This document shows positions 27,645 through 35,700 of a stretch of DNA of 46,476 nt, in pieces (position 1 is the first letter of the stretch; each line of letters opens with the position of its first letter). Under the pieces are notes generated by a model. It was not told the origin of the DNA, did no database searches, and was given only the letters and a program-made list of their open reading frames with translations. This stretch comes from Nocardia sienata NBRC 100364. Lineage in GTDB: Bacteria; Actinomycetota; Actinomycetes; Mycobacteriales; Mycobacteriaceae. The stretch spans positions 1 to 46,476 of the forward strand of contig NZ_BDBX01000048.1 in assembly GCF_001613205.1 (NCBI RefSeq), given 5' to 3'. The position numbers were made by a program, and so were the translations under genes.

Positions 27645-29378
27645 GTGGAGGATCGTAAATTCACGGAACTGGTAGAAATAGGGTCGAGGGCTCTTCTGTA
27701 TTTCGAGATCCTGGAGGTCCGCTATTTACGCTGGGTAGGTGAAGCGAAACCTCCTGGGTTCAAATCTTATGTGGATTTACACACACTTTTCTATCAACAC
27801 AACGGTGTGAATGAGGATGCGTTCCGCCGGGCGGCGGATGCTTTGAAGATCGTACTGGATCGGGTCGCCACCGAGCGCAACCAGCAAGCGATGTTCGCGG
27901 GAACAATCCCCACGGTCTGGTGGGGGGATGCGGCGAACGCGGCCTCGAATATGATGGCTACGCAACTCCGTCTCTCCGAGGCCGATATAGATATAGTACG
28001 CAAGATTTACGGTGAAATGGATGGTGCGCAGCAGGCGTTACGTGACGCCGTGGCGATCGAAGCGAAGGCGGCCGAGGGGATTTCGGTAGGCACAGAAGTC
28101 AATGAGATCAAGGTCGATGGAAAATCTCCCGAAGATATAGACAGCATTATAACCTTCGCCAAAGGATTCGATACTACCACCACTGATTGGTTCGGTGAGA
28201 GTTTGCTCGACAAGGTCAACAAGATCTTTCCCGACTGTGCTTTCAAGGCGAGTCGACTGGACTGGTCCGACGTTGTGGGTGAAGGGCTCGATTCGCCCGG
28301 AGTCGGAAAAGATGCCGAATCCATGCATTCGAGCAATATTGCACTTCATCAGAAGGCCGCCAAGATGAGGCAGCGTTGTATCGATTGGCTCAACGATCCT
28401 TTCAAGGATGAGTACGAATCGAATGTCACCGAATTCGTGAATGCTTGTAACGAAACGAACTCGGCAGTGGCGAGTATCTATGACGAACTGGTGAAGGCGT
28501 TCGAAGGATTGAACAAGACGAAGTATCCGTGCCCGAAGGTCTCGTCGACACCGCAGACCACCGTTCCGGCCGGGACCACGCCGGGCCCGTCCAGCACAAC
28601 CGCTCCCTCGACGACCGGCACACCTTCGACGACCGGCACACCTTCGACGACCGGCACGCCTTCGACGACCGGCACCGACAACCCGCTATCCACCGTCGCT
28701 GCGCTGGGCACTCAACTCGCTTCCTCGGGTATCGGCACCCAGTTGGCCGAGGGCCTGAACAGCTTGGTGAGCTCGGCGACCCAGCAGATTGCCGGCACGC
28801 TCGAGCAACTACGGGAACAAGCCGAGAACGTTATCGACCCGGGCAGTGACGACGAGGCAGATAAGGACCTGGACGGTGACGGTCGGCCGGACAAAGACGC
28901 CGATGGCGACGGGAAGCCCGATACGGACCTCGACGATGACGGCACGCCGGACAAAGACGCCGATGGCAATGGCGAGCCGGACGCCGACAGCGATAAGGGC
29001 GTCGAATTCAACGGCCGGAACTACAAACTCGAAGTGGGTCCCGACGGTCAGTTGAACCTCGTGGTGGACAGCACCACTGGTGAGCCGGTCACCTACAAGG
29101 TCGAAATCGGCCCGGACGGTAAGCCGACGATCGTCAGCGAGAACCAGCCCGGCGAGACCGCGCCGCCGGAGACCGGGAACCAGCAACCTGCCGGCCAACC
29201 CACCGGCGTGCCTGGAGCCCCAGCCGGGAAACCACAAGAAGATGGCGAACATCAGCCGCAGAACTACCCACCGCCGCAGCCCGAAGACGAGGACACCGCC
29301 GAACTCGGGTCACCGGCTCCCGCTCCGACTCCACCGGTGGATACCGGTGCCCAGTTGTCCGAGGCAGGTCCGTTGTGA
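27645..29378 (+). CDS. Large WxG-type secreted protein with calcium-type repeats
   Basis: A 577-aa protein, GTG start. Residues 1-300 are helical and contain 'TVWWGDAANAASNMM' (about residues 89-103), a WxG turn as in long ESX substrates. Residues about 320-345 are four copies of a Ser/Thr repeat (STTGTP). Residues about 403-450 carry consecutive DxDxDGxxD motifs ('DLDGDGRPDKDADGDGKPD', then similar), like thrombospondin type 3 calcium-binding repeats, which suggest folding outside the cell. A small domain with a repeated 'VGPDGQ'/'IGPDGK' pattern follows, then a Pro/Glu-rich tail. No catalytic site was recognised. The 5' half is AT-richer than the core genome (27 of 60 G+C at 27721-27780), a sign of transfer. 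Confidence 0.7.
   Translation: MEDRKFTELVEIGSRALLYFEILEVRYLRWVGEAKPPGFKSYVDLHTLFYQHNGVNEDAFRRAADALKIVLDRVATERNQQAMFAGTIPTVWWGDAANAASNMMATQLRLSEADIDIVRKIYGEMDGAQQALRDAVAIEAKAAEGISVGTEVNEIKVDGKSPEDIDSIITFAKGFDTTTTDWFGESLLDKVNKIFPDCAFKASRLDWSDVVGEGLDSPGVGKDAESMHSSNIALHQKAAKMRQRCIDWLNDPFKDEYESNVTEFVNACNETNSAVASIYDELVKAFEGLNKTKYPCPKVSSTPQTTVPAGTTPGPSSTTAPSTTGTPSTTGTPSTTGTPSTTGTDNPLSTVAALGTQLASSGIGTQLAEGLNSLVSSATQQIAGTLEQLREQAENVIDPGSDDEADKDLDGDGRPDKDADGDGKPDTDLDDDGTPDKDADGNGEPDADSDKGVEFNGRNYKLEVGPDGQLNLVVDSTTGEPVTYKVEIGPDGKPTIVSENQPGETAPPETGNQQPAGQPTGVPGAPAGKPQEDGEHQPQNYPPPQPEDEDTAELGSPAPAPTPPVDTGAQLSEAGPL
28605..28676 (+). repeat. Four 18-bp tandem repeats in the WxG protein gene
   Basis: Unit CCTTCGACGACCGGCACA repeated four times (28605-28622, 28623-28640, 28641-28658, 28659-28676) with single-base differences at unit ends. 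It encodes STTGTP-type repeats. The copy number could vary by slippage without shifting the frame. Confidence 0.9.
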
Positions 29379-29428
29379 TCGCAGGCAGGAGTCGGTGATG
29401 GTTCTACGGCGCGATCGGTGAGGTGGAT

Positions 29429-29968
29429 ATGGCGAGCGAAGTCGAACGGATCGGCGAGGAATGCCGTCGGTACTCCGAACGCATGGTGGAGCGGATGGCG
29501 GAGGCCAAGTCGCGGCGCGAAGCCCGGAGTCGCGAGCGGGCTGAGCAGGCCGCGGCCGAAACGCAGGACACGGCGGAGCGCACGGTCGATCAGGATGGTC
29601 GAGAGCATGGTCCGCAGGCCGGTATGGACGAGCAGTGGCGCCCGGACAGCGGCCGGTCGCCTCGGTCCGGACAAGAGTCCGAGGGGAGGTCGTTCCCACT
29701 GCAGGAGAACAAATACCAGCGGCTGCGCGACGAGGAGCGGCGCACGCAACAGCAGGTGGTCGCGCCGCCGGCCGGCCGCCGTGTGAGCACGCAAGGGGTG
29801 CAGGGGGTGGAGCACCCGATACCGGAGGGGCAGTCCGACGAGCTCGACACGAACGAGGCGATCGCACGCTCCATCGCCGCCCGCCGCAGAAACAATGTCG
29901 TCGCACCGATAGACGACGATGGTGATGACGAAGCGGATTACTACAGGCGCAAAAGCTGGCTTGTCTGA
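29429..29968 (+). CDS. Small charged T7SS-associated protein
   Basis: A 179-aa hydrophilic protein of unknown function. The N-terminus is a charged helix ('VERIGEECRRYSERMVERMAEAKSRREARSRERAEQ', about residues 4-40), probably coiled coil, followed by a low-complexity middle. The end is an acidic run 'DDDGDDEADYYRRKSWLV'. That tail closely matches the end of the YbaB-like protein at 41125-41628 ('EEDDDQYYRNRSYL'). ATG at 29429 is preferred to the GTG at 29423 because GAGG lies 6 bases before it. It is 50 bp downstream of the WxG protein in the same direction, so it is probably a chaperone or accessory factor of that pair. The 299 bp to the next convergent gene shows no gene I can support. Confidence 0.6.
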   Translation: MASEVERIGEECRRYSERMVERMAEAKSRREARSRERAEQAAAETQDTAERTVDQDGREHGPQAGMDEQWRPDSGRSPRSGQESEGRSFPLQENKYQRLRDEERRTQQQVVAPPAGRRVSTQGVQGVEHPIPEGQSDELDTNEAIARSIAARRRNNVVAPIDDDGDDEADYYRRKSWLV

Positions 29969-30267
29969 TTCACTCAGGGGGCCGAAGTTCACCGTTGGCG
30001 AATGGCCAGTTGTGAACAGGGCCGATAGGACGAGCATTGCCGGTGCGTGCGGTATCGCCCACGTAGCCCGACGCCCGCCTCCGGCGGGGCCGCCTGATCA
30101 CCTCCGCCGGAGTCGGAGACGGCGGCCTTCGCGGCTGCCGCCGGGCGACGAAAGCGGCCAATCGGAACCGGTGCAGCTTCCATGGCGATGGAGACTGTTC
30201 GATGTCTGCGGACTCTACCGGCGGATACCCGGCCAAGTCACCGCAAGCTACGGGGTCGACAGCGAAG

Positions 30268-30966
30268 CTACGGCATCCACCGCGGCCGTCCCGGCTCCCT
30301 ATACATAGCACGCGAATTGCCGTCCTCCTCGTCTCTTTGTCGTTGTGCGTCGAGGGCTTTATACTCATTCCACAACGAGGCGAGCATGGATCCGGCGAAT
30401 CCAACGCTCGGGCCGCCGTCCGGATTGAAGTGAATAACAGAGTTTTCCAACGGGCAGATCTCCTCTAGAATGTACTTTCCGGAGATAGTAATTCGGAGCC
30501 ACGGATTGCTGTCCGTTGGAAGAAACTGTGCAGACGTATATACTCGGAGCACCTGTTCGCCGTTGTTTTCATTATGAAGTGGAACCATATCGGGGCGGTC
30601 ATCGGTTGCGACGGTGATGAATTCGGCTCGAAACAGGCCGTCGATGAAATACGCGGCAGGGCTGTAGCCCTCGAGTGTCCGCCAGAATATCAATTCGAAT
30701 TCGTTCGCGAATCTCATCCTGGCGGTATCCGGCCTCGGCACGAAGTCCGCATTCCTCCACGCCTCTTCGGTGACGACGTTCCCTTCTTCATCGGCCCGTC
30801 GTCCGGACATCACATTTTCCGGATGGATCGGTCCGTCCGTCGGTACCGCAGGATCTATATAGTAGAACCATTTACCAGGATTCAGACGCGCGTTTTCTCG
30901 ATCCTTCTCCGATATGGGCGGCAGCGGTGACCGGCCCAGGTAGTTGAATATGTGTACTTCGGACAT
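30268..30966 (-). CDS. SseB-like T7SS-associated/immunity-candidate protein
   Basis: A 232-aa soluble protein. The second half resembles the SseB N-terminal domain: 'EQVLRVYTSAQFLPTD' followed by 'PLENSVIHFNPDGGPSVGF', the position where SseB proteins have a 'xNPGS' turn. Proteins of this type are common beside actinobacterial T7SS toxins as accessory or immunity proteins. There is no signal peptide or membrane segment. ATG at 30966 is favoured over one 12 codons upstream. It is the last gene of the minus-strand toxin operon, 246 bp after the preceding gene. The C-terminus is charged ('DAQRQRDEEDGNSR'). The specific toxin it would neutralise is unknown. Confidence 0.5.
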   Translation of the reverse strand: MSEVHIFNYLGRSPLPPISEKDRENARLNPGKWFYYIDPAVPTDGPIHPENVMSGRRADEEGNVVTEEAWRNADFVPRPDTARMRFANEFELIFWRTLEGYSPAAYFIDGLFRAEFITVATDDRPDMVPLHNENNGEQVLRVYTSAQFLPTDSNPWLRITISGKYILEEICPLENSVIHFNPDGGPSVGFAGSMLASLWNEYKALDAQRQRDEEDGNSRAMYREPGRPRWMP

Positions 30967-31212
30967 GCGGGTGGCTCCAACTGGTAAGGGGTGGCAGTTC
31001 ACTGTTCGGATCTGTGATTACAGGTCGTGGAAGGTCCAGCGGAGTGGCAGCTCTTCGTCTCACGCGTCCCCTTCTTCCCGGTGCGTTCTTCCTTGGTGAG
31101 CAAGATCCCGGACCCGGCATCAGGCCCAACGCGGTGGCGCCATGGGAGAGCGGGCGGTCCGATGCGGCAACTCGGTAGTACTCGGGAATTCTCGATGTTG
31201 GGTGCAGAGCGC

Positions 31213-31563
31213 TCATCTGATGGTCTGTTCCGCGCTCAGGGGTGCCCCGTCCGCGTCGACTTCTTCGTAGTCGATATTGAAGGAGAGTCCAAAATCTCGA
31301 CAGTGCTGGGCAAGGGCTTCGAGCTTCGCTTCGGCTCCTTCTCGGCTGTCATCGATGTGTCCTTCGATTAGAAAGAAGGCCAGGCTGTTCGGCGGTGTGG
31401 CCATATGGCAGTAGATTTCGATGTTCTCGCCGTCGAGATATGCCTCGAAAACCTGACGCTGCTCCATCCGAATATTTTCGTCCGGTAGCCAATTTTGCAG
31501 CACACGCTCCACTATATCGGGTCGGTTTATCTCTATGGTTCCATGGAAGGAAATGATTGTCAT
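31213..31563 (-). CDS. Hypothetical protein, immunity candidate
   Basis: A 116-aa acidic soluble protein with alternating strands and helices ('TIISFHGTIEIN', 'VFEAYLDGENIEIYCHM', 'LAFFLIEGHIDD', a helix with 'EALAQHCRDFG', 'LSFNIDYEEVD'), suggesting a small alpha/beta sandwich. No family is recognised. AAGGA seven bases before the ATG at 31563 supports that start. Size, acidity, low GC and place in the gene row after a polymorphic toxin are what immunity proteins usually show, so that role is inferred from context only. Confidence 0.55.
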   Translation of the reverse strand: MTIISFHGTIEINRPDIVERVLQNWLPDENIRMEQRQVFEAYLDGENIEIYCHMATPPNSLAFFLIEGHIDDSREGAEAKLEALAQHCRDFGLSFNIDYEEVDADGAPLSAEQTIR

Positions 31564-31668
31564 GAAAATATCCTTGTCGAGAACGGGTACCTGGTCAAGT
31601 GCCGGAAGTGGCAATGGATCGGCCATATCCGATCCCGGAATTATCGGCTGCTATCTGTTGGCCGGCAG

Positions 31669-32673
31669 CTATCTCCGTGCCTTATTCAGTTGTAGTACAA
31701 GTCGGATCGAAGGAGATCGATGCAGAAGCTTCAACGTGTCTTTCTCCCCTGCCCATTGTTTCTCCGGCCGGGTTCCGGGAATCTCTGAGGTCGGCGGTCC
31801 GAAAACATCGCTGAGCGCCGTTGCCATCCTGTCGAAGGCCGCACTCAGTTGCGCTCTCCCCATGACGTCGTCGGCGAGAGTGGCAACCGGGCAGTCGATC
31901 GTTTCTGCGAATCCCCCGCGGCCCTGGATGTAGCCATGACCGGAGACCGCTTGTGTATCGAAGGTTATGCGATCGCGTTCGGATTCCAGAATTATCCAAT
32001 CATCGGCCACTTCGCCGAGGCCTAGTAGGTCGTCCATAAGCCACAGCCAATGCATACCGCGGAGGCCGCGGGCCATTTGCACCAATGCTTGGTCGTCCAG
32101 GGCGGACCGGCGCACAGGGGATGTGCGCGGCCCGGGTGTGAACAGTGGTAGGTCGGTAGGACGGTTCCTGTCGTGTTCAACTGGAGTGAAGCCCAGATCG
32201 GAAGGATCTTCAGAGAAATACTTGTCGACGAGTTCCTCTGCTCGTCTCAGGGATATCGGCCCGGAAGATGGCATTGTCGACCAGTCGGACGAGGACGGGA
32301 CCGAGTAGACGCTGGGTTCCGACGTTTCCGGCCGGAGCATTGTCACTTCCGTCTCCAGACGATCGACAACGGTGAGCCCTGCGGCATGTATGGCCGGTTC
32401 GATCAGGCTCTGCCAGTGGACTACATCGGTACCGAGGGCAGCATCGACCGCGATCGTCCATTCCTCGGAATTGATGCAGGTCAAGGTCACGATCATCGTG
32501 GTTACCGAGCTGTCCTGTGAGTGCTGATAGCTACGGCGTGCCACCTCGTTGCCGGTCTGACCAGTGGCGAACCCATGGGGTAACAACCCGAGCGATGCTC
32601 GCAAACCATCGAGCCGAGACTGGTCGAGCCGGCCACGCAGGGTGAGGATCAGATGCCGACCGGCCGAAGTCAT
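31669..32673 (-). CDS. DUF6301-like protein, immunity candidate
   Basis: A 334-aa soluble protein, apparently two domains. The C-terminal 130 residues ('MHWLWLMDDLLGLGEVADDWI', 'HGYIQGRGGFAETIDCPVATLAD', 'FGPPTSEIPGTRPEKQW') resemble DUF6301, found as single small proteins next to T7SS toxins in Nocardia-type genomes. The N-terminal part ('LTLRGRLDQSRLDGLR', 'VVHWQSLIEPAIHAAGL') may be a related or degenerate copy, and a proline/serine stretch joins them. It starts 89 bp after the toxin ORF. As the first gene after the nucleotidyltransferase-like toxin module, it is the best candidate for that module's immunity protein. A later start at the internal Met60 cannot be excluded. Confidence 0.5.
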   Translation of the reverse strand: MTSAGRHLILTLRGRLDQSRLDGLRASLGLLPHGFATGQTGNEVARRSYQHSQDSSVTTMIVTLTCINSEEWTIAVDAALGTDVVHWQSLIEPAIHAAGLTVVDRLETEVTMLRPETSEPSVYSVPSSSDWSTMPSSGPISLRRAEELVDKYFSEDPSDLGFTPVEHDRNRPTDLPLFTPGPRTSPVRRSALDDQALVQMARGLRGMHWLWLMDDLLGLGEVADDWIILESERDRITFDTQAVSGHGYIQGRGGFAETIDCPVATLADDVMGRAQLSAAFDRMATALSDVFGPPTSEIPGTRPEKQWAGEKDTLKLLHRSPSIRLVLQLNKARR

Positions 32674-32762
32674 AGTGTCACCGCCTGAACGAATCCGAAT
32701 TGAACTGCTGGGCGTCGCTTGGTCGCAGATGTTCTTGCCATCATGACGAAGTTGTCCGGTTG

Positions 32763-35700
32763 TCAGCGATCACCACGCTCCAGTCCCCGTTCCCGGTTGC
32801 GCGCATCCAACTCCCTGGCTCGCTTTACTCGGAGGTCTTCGGGGGTGGGGGCTCGGCGAACCGCCTCAACAGGGTCCCTGGCTTGACCCAAGTCCATGAG
32901 GTGTCGACTCAAAGCGACTTCGGGCGGTACGCCACGCCCGATCAGCTTCGCGACTTCCGCGTAGCGGCGAGTCGGAGAATCGTATTCGACCGCCATCGGC
33001 CCTTTGCCCGGCTGGTGATACATGAGTGCTCGTTTCTCTCGATCCACGCCGACCGGGTCCTGGTCGCGAACCAGCTGATAAGCAACGGGGTCCAGCGTAC
33101 GTGACCTTTCCGGTGTAATTTCGAGGCCCCTCACCGAGCCGACCAACCTGTTGTGCTCGGCTCGTACGTTCTCTCGGTCTACCAGCTCTCGCACTTTTCC
33201 GTAGTCGCGGTCACGTTCGGACTCCAATATTCGGGCGATGTGACCTGCTTGTTCCGCATTGAAACCAATGGATTCGAGCGCCCGCGCCTCGATACCGCGT
33301 TCATATTCGACAGCGCGCTGTAGCTGGTCGCCCAGTTCGCGTACGCGTTGGGGCTCCGGTTCCAGACCTCGGGCAAGAGATTGCTCGATCTCCCGCCTCT
33401 GGTTGAGGGCGTAATCAAGAAACTGTGCGCGAGCTCGCGCGTCCGGTTCGCGTGCTTCCGAAGCCATTACCACCGCTTGCGAGATCACCTGCCGTTCGAA
33501 GGCCCCTCGCGTCGACTCCAGCGTTCTGCAGTCGGAATCCAGGGCTCTGGCGACCAATTGGCGATGCGCGGGTTCCAGTTCCAGCTTGATCAGTTCGCGG
33601 CTATTCGAATCCCGTTCGTTCCGGACGACCTGATCGATGGCTTCTATCTCTCGTAATAAACCCTGGATATCCGGAGTCCTGCCCTCGGACCGCGTCACCT
33701 CCAAATCGCCTGCTTTTGTCACGGTGTCGGCCGCGAACCGTACGAACTCGTTCCGGCCGGGATCGGACTCGTGTATCCGCTGTACAGCAGACTCGACCAG
33801 GTCCTGTTCGAGGATTCTGCATTGAATCGAAACCTCGCTGTTCCGGTCCAGGACATCCAATTCCAGCCGCTGTTCGACGATTTCCGTCAGTTCTCCGAGC
33901 TCCAAGCCGCGCACCACGGCCATTCGGATCTCGGATTCGAGCTTGTTGGCGGCCGCAATTCGCTCCGTCGCGGAGGTCAATTTTGAACTGACCTCGGAAA
34001 GCGAGCCTCCGCGGATCAGAGCGTCGCGTGCTTGCTCGAGGGCTTGGCGTGCATGGGTGACCTCGAGGGCGGCCTGAACGGCTCTTGCATCCGCCAGCCA
34101 GTTGGCATCGGCAAGTTGCCGTGCAAGGTCGACAATTTCTCGATCGTATGGGCCGAGTCCGTCGAGTAGCCGGGCGGTTCTGTCCAAGTTTTGTTGTGCC
34201 AGCTCGCGATGAAGCTCGGCTGTTCGCTCGGATATGGTTCGTGTTCGCTCATCCGTACCCGATAGCTCGAGATTCTTCTCGAGCTCGCGTGCGATCTCGA
34301 GCTTACGTACAGCCTGTTCCCTGGCATGGTCGGTGGTTTCGAGAACGGGTAGCTCGGGACCGGAATCGAGCGTGCTTCCCGGAACCACCAGCGAGACGGT
34401 TTCGATGTTCAGCTCGGGGTATTGCCGGGAAATTTCTTTTGCTGCGACCTTCAAGGGTTTGGAGATATCGTGGGTCGACTTTATTATTCCGCTGAGCGCA
34501 GCGTTGGCGAAGGTTGCCGCTTGACTATTGTACGCGCTACGGTCCGCAATGATTCGCTCGGCAAGTTCCCGGATTTCGGAGCGCGTGAGATTCTTCAACT
34601 GCAACGGCGTCGCGGGCGTATCGTCGGTCGCCCTGGCGGCTGCTCGCCCGTCGTATCTCTCGACTAGTAGCGCATTGAACCGATCGCGTTCGATGAATAC
34701 GGCGAAGTCGACATCATTTGCCTCCGGAGTGCGCAATGAAGAACCTTGGATGAAGGCATTGTATTCGCTGAGTCCGGCATTATCGAGAGCTCTGTGAAAA
34801 TCTCGAGTGAATCTATTGAAATGATCGGCTCCTTCGAATTTATAAGGATAACCTCTTTCGGAGACGGTATTGACCCACGCCTCCATCTGGCGCGCCAAAT
34901 TGCCGGCTTCGATCGGTTTTGCGATGCGCGAACCGGTTTGTATGAGATTTACTACTTCTCTGTCGCTCAGGCCGAGATTCCGCCCGTGTGCGATCAATGT
35001 GTCAAGTTCTCGACCGGTGTAGGTGAGTTGGAAACCTTCCGGTTGCTGACTGATCCTTTGCCGGATTTCCTCGGCGATCGACCGATGGCTGCTCGGCAGT
35101 CCGTCGGCTGTACGCACCGTTTCGTTGTGCCGGGTCGCAGGTTCTGCCTGGGTACGCGGTCGTTCCGACGGATCGGTACGGGGCGTGTCAGCGTCCGGAC
35201 GACCCGATTCGTTCGGGCGGGCAGAGTCCAGCGCTTCGGGATCCGGCCCTCGGGGAGGTGATGATCGGTCACTGGAGTCCGAACGCCCCGACACCCGATC
35301 GGGACTCGGCGGTTCGGTATCCGAACTTCGGGCGGCCCCCGCCGTGGTCGGCGGTAAGGGAGCTAGTCCTCGAAGGTCCCCCGTTCCGGCCAGGCTCCGT
35401 CCGTGCTGTTGCGGTGTTGCGCCCATGCCGCCGCGAGAGTCGCGAGTGTTTCCGTCGGACGGTATTCGAGTGTCTGCTTGTTGATCAGCACGGAGTATTC
35501 CTTGCTGTGCGGGGGCGTGGCCCGAGACGAGGCTTTCAGCAGATATTCGATCTCCAGGGCGTCCTCCCGTATCAGTTCGAGGGACACCTGCCACAACTTC
35601 GGATGTATCTGTCTGCCTCGCGGGGCCCGGCCCGTTCGTTTCGCTTCGGAGTAGTCGTCCCCGATCATTCGGGCCGACCAACTCGGATACTCGATCACTG

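Noticed and set aside
28605..28676. Regular repeats as a possible CRISPR array
   Set aside because: The 18-bp units are directly adjacent without spacers and encode a Ser/Thr repeat in frame. No cas gene is nearby.
29969..30267. Short frames in the convergent gap (for example 29919-30308)
   Set aside because: They overlap real genes out of frame and lack SD sites. GC-rich inverted repeats suggest termination instead.
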